A DNA stretch of 64,000 bases, from positions 1 through 64,000 of the forward strand of contig NZ_QTJV01000017.1 in NCBI RefSeq assembly GCF_003412465.1. Direction: 5' to 3'. Positions 19,814 to 29,509 of the stretch are shown here, piece by piece (position 1 is the stretch's first letter; every line of letters begins with the position of its first letter). Position numbers and translations under genes: made by a program. Source of the DNA: Chitinophaga silvisoli (GTDB lineage: Bacteria; Bacteroidota; Bacteroidia; Chitinophagales; Chitinophagaceae). The notes below the pieces were generated by a model. It made no database searches. It had not been told where the DNA came from and worked only from the letters and a program-made list of their open reading frames with translations.

Positions 19814-20800
19814 ATGCATTCCACATTGTATAACGTGAACAAAAGTTTACCACTCGAAAGAACCATTCATAAATATACTTCTCCTGATGCTATTCCAATA
19901 GAATACCAGGCGCTGCTATTACCGGATGCAGGGATTTATTTCCGGCAGGATGCGGAGTGTGATATCCTGTCACAGCATTTGATCTTAGGGCCTTATTCCG
20001 TCTGGCTGCATGATATATTGGCGAAAGATAATATCCTGATACGGTCTTATACACCGATCCCGGTTTTTACTTTGCAATTTATGTTTGAGGATAGCCTGGC
20101 AGTGCCGAAGGCAGGGTATACTTTGGATGAGCGGGAGTGTAGCGGGTTTTATTTGTTTCCAGGACAGTTGCACCGGATCCCGATGGCGGCGGATAAGAAG
20201 ATTTTTTCGTTTCATATTAATATTCAGCCAGTGCTGATGGGGGAGCTGGAACGGCGGTTTCCGCAGTTAAGGGAGATGATGCATGGCGTGCATCCAAAGG
20301 TGTCTGCCAGGATAAATTCAAGGCCTTATCATGTGAATGCGGTGTGTGATATGCTGATCAGGAGCGTGATGACTTGTAAGTATACAGGGGCGGCGGGGAG
20401 ATATTTTAAGGAGCGGTTGGTGACGGATATACTGTTGAACTTTGCGAATCAACATATGGATGCATTACAGCCGTTTTTGTATACAAGTATGCTAAATGCG
20501 GATAGCTATCATAACCTGTTTAATTATTTGGGGGATCATCCACATAAGGAGCATTCGCTGGCGTATTTGGCGTATATGTATAATATCCCCCAGGAGGAGA
20601 TAGATTTAGGATTCAGGCAGCATTTTGCGATATCGATAGCGGAATATTCGAAGATGGTGAAGATGATGATGGTGTGGCATTTGGTGGTGAATGATGTTTC
20701 TGATGTGAGGGATATTGTGCAGGTGACGGGGTTTGATGATGCGGGGGAGATGAGGAGGAGTTTGGTGGAGTGGTTTGGGTATGATCCGTTTGTGAGGTAG
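19814..20800 (+). CDS. AraC-family transcriptional regulator, paralogue 2
   Basis: 328 residues, paralogous over its length to the regulator at 8037-9038. The sensor part (LLPDAGIYFRQDAECDILSQH near residue 35) precedes a C-terminal double HTH (LAYLAYMYNIPQEEIDLGFRQHFAISIAEYSKMVK, then VRDIVQVTGFDDAGEMRRSLVEWFG). It stands 47 bp after FecR in the same direction and may be cotranscribed, an unusual partner for a FecI/FecR pair. The second half of the gene is rich in G-ending codons, unlike the first half. It ends converging on a broken gene on the other strand. Confidence 0.88.
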   Translation: MHSTLYNVNKSLPLERTIHKYTSPDAIPIEYQALLLPDAGIYFRQDAECDILSQHLILGPYSVWLHDILAKDNILIRSYTPIPVFTLQFMFEDSLAVPKAGYTLDERECSGFYLFPGQLHRIPMAADKKIFSFHINIQPVLMGELERRFPQLREMMHGVHPKVSARINSRPYHVNAVCDMLIRSVMTCKYTGAAGRYFKERLVTDILLNFANQHMDALQPFLYTSMLNADSYHNLFNYLGDHPHKEHSLAYLAYMYNIPQEEIDLGFRQHFAISIAEYSKMVKMMMVWHLVVNDVSDVRDIVQVTGFDDAGEMRRSLVEWFGYDPFVR

Positions 20801-20828
20801 GGGAAGGGTCTCAGGCAGCCCTTTATCA

Positions 20829-21123
20829 TCAGCAAGGTAATGCATCGGAATGCTGTATAGCCTTTTCAATCTCCACAGGCATCGACCTGTTATAAATGCT
20901 TGAAAGATGTACTTAAAGCAATTGCATCCTTGCCTGGCAACGGACCATAAAGCCATGCAGCATTCCTGATATTCTGATCATGACAGAATGCCTTCAGCAT
21001 ATCAATCTTACTATTTTCATACCACCTGCCCGTATCAATCACAAACCATATCTCATCCTCCTGGAGACTACTTAAAGATAATTTAGGCGTTTCAGATAAA
21101 AACAATTCCCCGGCATCTCCCAT
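20829..21123 (-). pseudogene. possible RloB-like relic after the Roco array
   Basis: A 77-residue frame (MGDAGELFLSETPKLSLSS...) contains LQEDEIWFVIDTGRWYENSK and LKAFCHDQN, which resemble the central strand and Asp motif of RloB-family proteins, often found with restriction or abortive-infection loci. The expected SNPCFE(I/V)WL block is missing. Homology-like sequence reappears in another frame as SSIYNRSMPVEIEKAIQHSD, ending with TGA at 20829-20831, suggesting a truncated and frameshifted remnant. It starts 70 bp after the stop of Roco copy B on the same strand and could have been the last gene of that operon. The family assignment rests on short motifs only. Confidence 0.4.
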
Positions 21124-21193
21124 TAACTTTACAGGATCTGATTGCCCATCTTTGTTATCGATTCGAATGATCTCGATATTCGTTACCCATCAC

Positions 21194-24100
21194 TCACAAA
21201 AACCTCCCCCTCACCGCTCTCTCCACCCCATCCGCCAAATTCTTATAATAATCATTCAACCACCTATCCTCCATTCCCCCATCCTCCCCCAACACATCAA
21301 ACGCCATAAACCGATCCCTATCCCCCGGTGCCGTAAACCCATACTCCCTATAATACGCCTTAAAAAACTGAAACCCCGCCAACTCCCTAAACGACATAAA
21401 ATCAAAACTCCTCACCAACACCGGCAACATCACAAACCTCCCCACCTTCATCTTCTCCAAAAACTCCTCCAACTCCTCCTTCCTGATATAAGGCGAAGCC
21501 GCAAACGAAGCACTCACCAACAAAATCGCCACATCCGAATTCCTGATATTCTCCTTGATCTCCCCATGCCAATCCGCCCCCATATCAATCGCCTGATCCG
21601 ACCAAAACTCATAATTAAACCCCGGCCTTGTCACCAAATGCTCCCTCAACCCATTCACCAACATCTCCTTCAATTTCCTATCCCTACTACTATAAGAAAC
21701 AAAGATCCGAATCGTCTTCTCTTTCAAATTTAATTGCTCCATATTAAACAAATAATTAAAATCCTTCGTCGCCAACGTACGCCCATTCGTAGCATCCACT
21801 TCCAAATGCCCTCCCATCACCTTCTTCTTCAACAATGAAACCACCACATAATTCACCTCATCAATAGACACCTCCACATCCTCACTCCAATCAATCCCCA
21901 AAATCGTATCAAACACATCCATCGCCACCCCAACTTCCAAATCCTGCACACTCACCCTGATCTTTCTTTCATCCACATTATTCACGCACTCCACAAACAC
22001 AGTCTTCCCATCCTTAAAAAACACCAATCCCTTCTTCCAAAACAAATACTCCAAATGCGCACTCCCATAATGCGATATCAATCGCAAAAAATTACCCCCC
22101 GGCATAAACCGTGGATAACTCACCGTAAACGCATGCACCATCTTCTTACAACTCAATACTAACTCCAACCCACGCTGATCCTGGCACTCCTTAGGTAAAT
22201 ACTGCGGTACAATATACCGCAGCCCCTGCTTTGATACCACCTCGAAAATCAACCCAAAATTCTGCATCACCTTCACCCACAACTCCGCCGGCAAATTATA
22301 AGCAGCCACCACCTTCTCCACATGCGCCAGATCAAACTCTGCTCTCCCCTTCTCCAGGATCTGGTAAATTACGCCCACCAACCACCTGGGACGCGTAAAT
22401 ACATAATCCCTCATCAACTCATCCTTCATCCTTTCCCGATGCCTGAAACACACCACACTCCCAATATTATCCAGGTACTTCAACAACGATTCACATTGCG
22501 ATACATCCTCCATAATCCTCCCATCCGTATTATCCGCCTCTACGCAAATACTTCGATACTCCTCAAAAGAAATATAATGCCTCCTGGAATACTCCAACAC
22601 CTCCTTGATCTGCTGATACACCTCCGGCGTATACATCCCAAAATGCGGCAAGGTACTCACCCGTTTAAAAATACCATCTTTCAACAACTGCATATCCAAA
22701 TGATACCGGCTCACACTCTCCGGATTCAATTTATCATAAGTACCTATTTTATAACAATTATCCTCCTCCACATAAAACACCTTATCAGCCCTGTTCTGCA
22801 CCAATAATACAGCACTCCCCGCCGCATAATGCTGGATATTATCCACCCAATACTCCTTAGGGAAAATCCCTCTCTCCTCATCCTGGTAATCCGATTCCTG
22901 CTCCCACAATACTAAATACAACACATCCGTACTCATAAACAAACGATGCGTTGCATGATAAAACTCCTGTCCCCCGAAATCCCAGATATTAAATGTAAAA
23001 GACTCATTTCGCACCGGCGCATCACTCATATCATGCGCATCAACAGCCTTTATGATAGAAGTCCCAAATTGATCTGTCCATTCATTGCGCCCCAGCTTCC
23101 AGGTATCTATCATAATACCATGTGTACGATCATTAACAGGAAAAAAATTCCCTGTTCGCAGGTAATGAGATAAAGCCGTCTTACCCGTCTCCCCATTCCC
23201 AAACAAAATACATTTCGCCTCCAGGTTAATATATCCCCCCTCATCCCGGGCAATAAACCAGTTCTTGATACTGATAGAATCATCATTCAGGATCTGCCTC
23301 GGTACATCGAAATAAGCACCATTTAATAACAAATTCATCCCATGCCGGCTCACCCTCAATGTACCAGAACGATCTCCTGTTATTTCCAGGTCATTGTCCT
23401 TTCTCAGGGCCCTGATGAACTTATTGACCGTCGTAATCAGGTTATGACACAAATCCAACTCCCGGAACTGCAATAATGAATAAAGATCTGGCAATACCTT
23501 AATCCTATTCGTACTCAAACTTAACTGCTGTAAGCTGGGATGCGGCTCAAAGGCTTTGATGACCGTAATGCTGTTAACGGCCAGGTTGCACCTTTCTAAT
23601 TTCGGAAACCCTGCCAGGTCCGGCATTTCAATAATTTTATTATAAGAAGCATTGATGTCCGTCAATGCTGGCAACAGCGCCCAATCAACAGGCAGCAACC
23701 TGATCTCATTACACTGTACACCTATCCGTTTCAAACAAGGCAAATTCCTCCACTCCCCCAGTTCAGTGATACTGTTATAATGCAGGTAAATCGTTTCAAG
23801 CATGGGCAGATCAGCAACCAGTTCAATCCGCTCAATCAGGTTCATAGACAAATCCACATTGACCAGGGCAGGATAATGCTGTAAAGTCAAAGCATGCGCG
23901 ATCGCATTCTCCTCGGCAAACAGGGAACTGAGCTTAGGATAATGCCCACTTTGCTCCAGCTCAGAGATTTTGTTGCTACTCACATCCAGGTAAGTCAGCT
24001 GCTCACATCCCCTTATAAAAAGTAAGTTGCTGATCTTGTTTTTAAATAATACCAGGACCTTCAATGCTGACGGTCCAACACCTATTACCCACTCAAGATC

Positions 24101-25330
24101 ATTTTCTGCCACGAAGAGTTTCTCCAGTTTCGGACACCAGGTGAATACCGACAGGATCGATAACCTGTTATTATTCAAAATAAGATCTTCCAAAGCGGGG
24201 AGCACCTGCTCCAGCTTAATACTTTTGATCAGGTTATTCGCTGCATTTAAAATTGTCAACCTCTGCATGCCATCAATATGCTTCAACACCTGCAGTGCAT
24301 TATTAGAAACATCCAATACCCGTAGTTCCAATAGTTGGTTAAATCCCTGGGGGATATGGTCCATCATATTATGCGATAAATCGAGTAGCTGCAAACCTTG
24401 AAGCGATTTGATCCCTGTAATTGTATGTATCTTGTTTCTCCGGGCATACAGGTATTTCAAATTAGGCAACTCACCTATCTCGTACAGCTGGCTCAACTGG
24501 TTCTCCGACAGGTTCAGCACCCTTAATAAAGCATTCCTCTTAAAAGTTTTAAAAGTAGCAATCTGGTTATCCGACAAATCCAGGTGCTGCAACAAAGGCA
24601 ATTCATCCACCCGATCCATAATCTGCAGTTGATTGGAAGACACATTCAACCATTGCAGGAAGGGAAACTTACTTATCTCACCAATATTCGTCAACTTGTT
24701 ATATGACAGGTCCAGTGCTTTCAGCCGCTTATGCGACTGTATCGCCAGTAAGGACACAATCCTGTTATTCCCCAGATCCAGTTTCTCCAGATCCGGAAAA
24801 TAATCCAGGCAATCGATCTTATCAATTTCATTATTACTAAGTACAAGGGTTTTCAATTTCTTTAACCCGCGCAGCGGCTGCAGGTTATTAATCCCCCATC
24901 TTTGATCCCTGGTTCCCCCACATACTAACTCCTCCAGGTTAAACAACAGCTGTACTGCATCAGGGATAGCATCGAAAATATTCGAATGCCTCACCAGCAC
25001 TTCCTTTTCAACACGTGGCCGGTAATCCGGGATAGCAAAATAACTAATAGGAGGTTCCTTCAGTGGCTTAGGCTGCCCTTCCTTCCAAAACTCCGGCCTG
25101 CTTTTATAGAGATATGCCCCATTCGTAATTAAAACAGTCGGCTCGTCTAAATTCCAATGAAAGCTGTCATTACTAAGGATCAACCTGGTAAGATGGCTAC
25201 AGCGGACTAACGCCGAACCCAATGGCGTATAAAGATCAAGATCACCATCGCTTAATCCACAGTTGCCAAGATCCAATACCGGATCCAAGGTAGCAAGACA
25301 TTTTTCTATCAGGTCTAATGCTTTACTCAT
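21194..25330 (-). CDS. Roco protein: LRR - Roc GTPase - COR - TIR (copy B)
   Basis: 1378 residues, collinear with copy A. The cap (CLATLDPVLDLGNCGLSDGD) precedes SDS22-like LRRs to about residue 650. The Roc domain has P-loop GNGETGKT at about 709-716, WDFGGQEFYHATHRLF, and a VQNRAD G4-type motif where copy A has QNKAD. The COR region continues to about 1190. The TIR domain from about 1202 has IRIFVSYSSRDR, WSDQAIDMGADW and SPYIRKEELEEF, keeping the putative catalytic Glu. Only 19 bp separate it from copy C upstream, so it is probably read from the same transcript. The last 600 codons are markedly richer in G-ending codons than the LRR part, which may reflect a mosaic origin or a positional skew. 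Confidence 0.93.
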   Translation of the reverse strand: MSKALDLIEKCLATLDPVLDLGNCGLSDGDLDLYTPLGSALVRCSHLTRLILSNDSFHWNLDEPTVLITNGAYLYKSRPEFWKEGQPKPLKEPPISYFAIPDYRPRVEKEVLVRHSNIFDAIPDAVQLLFNLEELVCGGTRDQRWGINNLQPLRGLKKLKTLVLSNNEIDKIDCLDYFPDLEKLDLGNNRIVSLLAIQSHKRLKALDLSYNKLTNIGEISKFPFLQWLNVSSNQLQIMDRVDELPLLQHLDLSDNQIATFKTFKRNALLRVLNLSENQLSQLYEIGELPNLKYLYARRNKIHTITGIKSLQGLQLLDLSHNMMDHIPQGFNQLLELRVLDVSNNALQVLKHIDGMQRLTILNAANNLIKSIKLEQVLPALEDLILNNNRLSILSVFTWCPKLEKLFVAENDLEWVIGVGPSALKVLVLFKNKISNLLFIRGCEQLTYLDVSSNKISELEQSGHYPKLSSLFAEENAIAHALTLQHYPALVNVDLSMNLIERIELVADLPMLETIYLHYNSITELGEWRNLPCLKRIGVQCNEIRLLPVDWALLPALTDINASYNKIIEMPDLAGFPKLERCNLAVNSITVIKAFEPHPSLQQLSLSTNRIKVLPDLYSLLQFRELDLCHNLITTVNKFIRALRKDNDLEITGDRSGTLRVSRHGMNLLLNGAYFDVPRQILNDDSISIKNWFIARDEGGYINLEAKCILFGNGETGKTALSHYLRTGNFFPVNDRTHGIMIDTWKLGRNEWTDQFGTSIIKAVDAHDMSDAPVRNESFTFNIWDFGGQEFYHATHRLFMSTDVLYLVLWEQESDYQDEERGIFPKEYWVDNIQHYAAGSAVLLVQNRADKVFYVEEDNCYKIGTYDKLNPESVSRYHLDMQLLKDGIFKRVSTLPHFGMYTPEVYQQIKEVLEYSRRHYISFEEYRSICVEADNTDGRIMEDVSQCESLLKYLDNIGSVVCFRHRERMKDELMRDYVFTRPRWLVGVIYQILEKGRAEFDLAHVEKVVAAYNLPAELWVKVMQNFGLIFEVVSKQGLRYIVPQYLPKECQDQRGLELVLSCKKMVHAFTVSYPRFMPGGNFLRLISHYGSAHLEYLFWKKGLVFFKDGKTVFVECVNNVDERKIRVSVQDLEVGVAMDVFDTILGIDWSEDVEVSIDEVNYVVVSLLKKKVMGGHLEVDATNGRTLATKDFNYLFNMEQLNLKEKTIRIFVSYSSRDRKLKEMLVNGLREHLVTRPGFNYEFWSDQAIDMGADWHGEIKENIRNSDVAILLVSASFAASPYIRKEELEEFLEKMKVGRFVMLPVLVRSFDFMSFRELAGFQFFKAYYREYGFTAPGDRDRFMAFDVLGEDGGMEDRWLNDYYKNLADGVERAVRGRFL

Positions 25331-25349
25331 ACGGTATCAACTAAACGTT

Positions 25350-28300
25350 TCAGGAGAATTTTTCACGCACTGTAGCATATATCATATCAGCGAGGTGCTT
25401 ATAGTAGTTATTCAGATGAAGATCCTGCGTCTTCTCATTCTCTGCCAACACATCAAATGGCATGATCTTTCCTCTGAAAAATGGCAGGGTATTTCCATAA
25501 TCCGCATAATATGTCTGGAAGAAAGGAAACCTTATTAAGGACTCAAAAAATTCGTACTCATAACTTCTAAGCAATACTGGAAGAATCAAAAACCGTCCTT
25601 TCTTATTTCTCTTCACACACTCCTTCACCTTATCCTTAATATTATAATACGACAATGCAAACCCTGCGCTAACAAACAATACTGCTACATCACATTTTAA
25701 AACCTGCTCCTTTATATCCGCATCCCACTTTCCCTCACCTATATCAATACTATTATCAATCCATAGTTCAAAATCGAAATCCGGCTTATTCTTAAGATGA
25801 GCCGCCAATCCCTTAATCAACAACTCATGCAGGATCCTATCCTGCGTTCTATATAATACACAAATACGAACGGTGATCTTCTTTTGATGGATCGCATTTG
25901 TATGCCGGTTGAAAAACAGGAATTGAAAATCTTCTGTGGCTAAGGTCGCTCCATTACTCGCATCCACTTCCACCCAATGACCCTTTACTTTCTTCTTCAA
26001 TGCAGGATAAGGCACATAATTTTCCTCATCAATAGAAACTTCTATACTATCATTTGGATCAATTTCTACAATACAATTGAATATTTCTGCTGCCACCACC
26101 TCATCATTATCCTGCACATGCACCTTTATCTTCCTTTCATCAACCGTATTAATACATTCAATAAATACGGTCTTTTCCTCCATAAAAAACACCAGGCCAT
26201 TTTTCCAATACAGGCAATTCACATGCTTACTGCCATAGTTTGAAATCAATCGCAAAAAATTGCTATTCGGCATAAACAATGGATAACTGATCGTAACAAC
26301 ACAATGCATCTTTTTATACGCCAACGCAAACTCCAATGCTTTTTCATCTTTACATTTGGGAGGCAGGTATTGCGGAGCAATATATTTATTCCCCTGTTTT
26401 GACTTCACCTCGAAGATCAATCCGAAATTCTGCATCACCTTTATCCACACATCTGTAGATAACTGGTATTGGGATACAATCCGATCCACATGCGCAAAAT
26501 CAAATTCATTCACCCCTTTTTCAAGGATCTCATAAATGACTTTAGTCAGCCACCTGGGATTAGTAAATATATAATCTTTCATCAGCGGATCATTCATACG
26601 ATCCCGATGACGAAAACACACCACGCTACCAATATTATCCAGGTACTTTATCAAAGACTCCCTTTGAGAGGGTTCATTCATGATCCGCTCCGGCGTATCA
26701 TCCAGGTGCTTGCAGATAGATTCATAATCCGAGAATGTGATATAAGGCCTTTTGATATCCTTAAAGAAAGACTTAATAAGAAAATATATTTTGGGCGTGT
26801 ACATGGCAAAGTGAGGCAACTTACTGACACTCGTAAAAATACCCTCCTTCAGCGATTTGATATCCAGCTTAAATTGCGTGACACGTTCCGGTTCATTCTC
26901 ATCATATACACCTATCTTATAGCAGGTGTCTTTTTCAACGTAATACTGGTCATCAGCCCGGTTATGCACCAATAATATTGAACTCCCTGCCGCATAATGC
27001 TGGATATTTTTTATCCAGTATTCTTTGGGGAAATTCCCCTTCTCTTCATCCTGAAAATCTATTTCCTTTTCCCATAGCACCAGGTAGAGAACATCCGTAC
27101 TCATAAACAGGCGATGGGTAGCATGGTAAAATTCCTGTCCCCCGAAATCCCAGATATTAAAAGTAAATACATTACTCATATCGACATTCTCCGTATCCAA
27201 GTCCCTCAAGACCACAGATTCTATCACAGCTTTCGTAAAGTCTTCTGACCAATCTTTCCTTTCTACCTCCCAACTTTCTATAAGAATCCCATGGGTCCGG
27301 TTATTAATCGGGTAAAACTCATCCATTCTCAGGTAATGAGACAGCGCTGTTTTGCCAGTCTCACCATTTCCGAATAGGATACACCGCACTTCCAGGTTGA
27401 TAAACCCACCCTGTCCACGGGCAATCAACCAGTCTTTGATTTGCTGGGAATCGTCACTCATTATCTGGGAAGGGATATCAAAGTAGGCCGAATTTAAAAG
27501 TAACCTGCGCCCCTGCTTGATGATTGTAAGTGTACTATCATTTGCGTAGCTTAATTCCAGGTCCTCATCCTCCTTCAACAGCCTGAGTAACTCCTGTGCC
27601 CTATTAATAGGATTAAATGATAAATTCAACAACTTAAATTGAAACAACATGGAGGTATCAGCAAGAGTAACAATGTCGTTTTGCATCAGGTACAACTCCT
27701 GTAAGGAAGGCGGATATTCAAAACTGGAGAGCTCAGTAATCCTGTTACTGGAGAGGATCAATTTTTCCAGGCGGGGAAATAACAAGAGATCAGGAATTTG
27801 AGCAATCTGATTCTCCCTCGCATCCAGTGCTGTTAAATTGGGTAAAAGTTTAAGGCTGCCTGTAAGATTCTTAATTTTATTGTTCCCAATGCCAATGTAA
27901 GATAAGGAGGGAAGCTTGCTCCAGGTACCGATTAATTCAATTTCATTAAAATCCAGACGAACGCTTTTTAAATAAGGGAAGTCTTTCAGACCACTGATCT
28001 TGCGAATGTTATTGGTAGAAAGATTTAGGTATGTCAACCTGGGGTAATAATAGTTTGTCAACAACAAATTGCCGGCAATTTCATTAATTTCTGCCAACAG
28101 GATGCAGAGCCTGGAAAAAATCGCCGCTGGCGCTAATTCAGATAGCTTGTTATTACTGACGTCAAGATAAATGAGATCCTGTGAGGCACTTAAAAACTTT
28201 AAGTCTTTAATTTTATTATTGTAAAGTACTGCCTGCCTTAAAAACGGCAATTTACCAGCTACCACTTTCTCAATATTATTATCAGCGGCATAGAGCTTCT

Positions 28301-29489
28301 TTAAATGCGGAAAGCTGGAAAAGAGGTTTAATGTGGATAAGCGATTATTGTTTAACAGGAGCACTTCCAAAGCGGATAACCTCGCATTACATTCGATATC
28401 CTCTATTTCGTTGCCATCTGCATGTAAGATGCGCAGACACTTTAATCCGTCAATGTTTTTTAATATTCGAATCTTATTACTGGAGAAGTCTAACACCGTC
28501 AGACCCTCCAGCTTGTTTATCTGTGGAGGAATATGATCGATGATATTATTAGCAAGGTCTAATACCCGGAGGGATGTTAATGCTTCTATTCTATCGATAT
28601 CTGAAATGCGGTTGCCGCTGGCGTATAAATATCGGAGCTTAGGAGCACAGCTTAGGTTGGGCAGACTTTCAAACAAGTTATTGGATAGGTTGAGGGTTGC
28701 TAACAGGGACATTTTTTTTGGAAGTTCCCAGGAGCGGATGAAGTTATGGGATAAGTCGAGGAAGCGTAAGTGTTTGGCTTCATGGATGCCGCTTGCAGAC
28801 TGGATACCATTGTGGGACAGGGAGAGCCATTCTAAGTAAGGAAATATAGATAATTCAGAAATGCCGGATAGTTTATTTCCCGATAAGTCCAGCGCACGAA
28901 GGTGCTGATGTCCTTGTAATTTTTCCAGGTGTCGGACCTTGTTGTAACTGAGGTCAAGTTTCTCTAATTTCGGAAAATGATGAAGACAATCTATTTCTTC
29001 AATACTATTGTGGGGGAGGATGAGTAATTTAATTTTTTTTAACGGGAGGAGCGGCTGAAGGGATTGGATAGACCAACTGTTGTTGCTATCCCCACCGCAT
29101 ACGAGTTCTTCCAGCTTGCTGAGGCATTTGAGCATAGCAGGAATTTCACTAAGATGATTTTCAATTCCCTTCAGGGTGGGGATGAGTGGTTTAAAATTGG
29201 GGTCATGAAAGTAACGAAGTGAGGGCGTGTCTTTTTGTTCTTCCCAATACCTGCCATTCGTTCTATACTTATACGCGCTATCAGGTATTAGGGAAGCGGG
29301 TTTGTGCAATTGCCAGGTATACTCGTAATTGCTAAGGACTAGTTTGGTAAGGTGGGTACATTTGGTAAGTTGCTGGCCTATTTCGGAGCCGAATTGAAAA
29401 TCGATATCTTTAAGACCACACATGGAGAGGTTGAGTGTAGATTCCTTTTTGTCAAGACAGTTTTTAATCCGGGATAATGCTTTTTCCAT
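25350..29489 (-). CDS. Roco protein with degenerate TIR domain (copy C)
   Basis: 1379 residues: cap (CLDKKESTLNLSMCGLKDID), LRRs, Roc with P-loop GNGETGKT near 706 and WDFGGQEFYHATHRLF, a VHNRAD guanine motif, COR, and a C-terminal TIR-like domain. This TIR departs from the other copies: IFVSYS becomes ICVLYR, and SPYIRKEELEEF becomes SYYNIKDKVKEC, so the putative catalytic Glu is Asp. Flanking structure (FELWIDNSIDIGEG, FLILPVLLRSYEY, MPFDVLAENEK) is retained. The domain is probably folded but weak or dead as an NADase, perhaps a regulatory or scaffolding member. It is separated by 19-20 bp from copies B and D. Confidence 0.92.
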   Translation of the reverse strand: MEKALSRIKNCLDKKESTLNLSMCGLKDIDFQFGSEIGQQLTKCTHLTKLVLSNYEYTWQLHKPASLIPDSAYKYRTNGRYWEEQKDTPSLRYFHDPNFKPLIPTLKGIENHLSEIPAMLKCLSKLEELVCGGDSNNSWSIQSLQPLLPLKKIKLLILPHNSIEEIDCLHHFPKLEKLDLSYNKVRHLEKLQGHQHLRALDLSGNKLSGISELSIFPYLEWLSLSHNGIQSASGIHEAKHLRFLDLSHNFIRSWELPKKMSLLATLNLSNNLFESLPNLSCAPKLRYLYASGNRISDIDRIEALTSLRVLDLANNIIDHIPPQINKLEGLTVLDFSSNKIRILKNIDGLKCLRILHADGNEIEDIECNARLSALEVLLLNNNRLSTLNLFSSFPHLKKLYAADNNIEKVVAGKLPFLRQAVLYNNKIKDLKFLSASQDLIYLDVSNNKLSELAPAAIFSRLCILLAEINEIAGNLLLTNYYYPRLTYLNLSTNNIRKISGLKDFPYLKSVRLDFNEIELIGTWSKLPSLSYIGIGNNKIKNLTGSLKLLPNLTALDARENQIAQIPDLLLFPRLEKLILSSNRITELSSFEYPPSLQELYLMQNDIVTLADTSMLFQFKLLNLSFNPINRAQELLRLLKEDEDLELSYANDSTLTIIKQGRRLLLNSAYFDIPSQIMSDDSQQIKDWLIARGQGGFINLEVRCILFGNGETGKTALSHYLRMDEFYPINNRTHGILIESWEVERKDWSEDFTKAVIESVVLRDLDTENVDMSNVFTFNIWDFGGQEFYHATHRLFMSTDVLYLVLWEKEIDFQDEEKGNFPKEYWIKNIQHYAAGSSILLVHNRADDQYYVEKDTCYKIGVYDENEPERVTQFKLDIKSLKEGIFTSVSKLPHFAMYTPKIYFLIKSFFKDIKRPYITFSDYESICKHLDDTPERIMNEPSQRESLIKYLDNIGSVVCFRHRDRMNDPLMKDYIFTNPRWLTKVIYEILEKGVNEFDFAHVDRIVSQYQLSTDVWIKVMQNFGLIFEVKSKQGNKYIAPQYLPPKCKDEKALEFALAYKKMHCVVTISYPLFMPNSNFLRLISNYGSKHVNCLYWKNGLVFFMEEKTVFIECINTVDERKIKVHVQDNDEVVAAEIFNCIVEIDPNDSIEVSIDEENYVPYPALKKKVKGHWVEVDASNGATLATEDFQFLFFNRHTNAIHQKKITVRICVLYRTQDRILHELLIKGLAAHLKNKPDFDFELWIDNSIDIGEGKWDADIKEQVLKCDVAVLFVSAGFALSYYNIKDKVKECVKRNKKGRFLILPVLLRSYEYEFFESLIRFPFFQTYYADYGNTLPFFRGKIMPFDVLAENEKTQDLHLNNYYKHLADMIYATVREKFS

Positions 29490-29509
29490 GAATATATTTA
29501 AAAATGGGA

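Noticed and set aside
17089..20800. Idea that the FecI/FecR unit is part of a polysaccharide utilisation locus with SusC/SusD.
   Set aside because: No TonB-receptor or SusD-like gene was found anywhere in the window.
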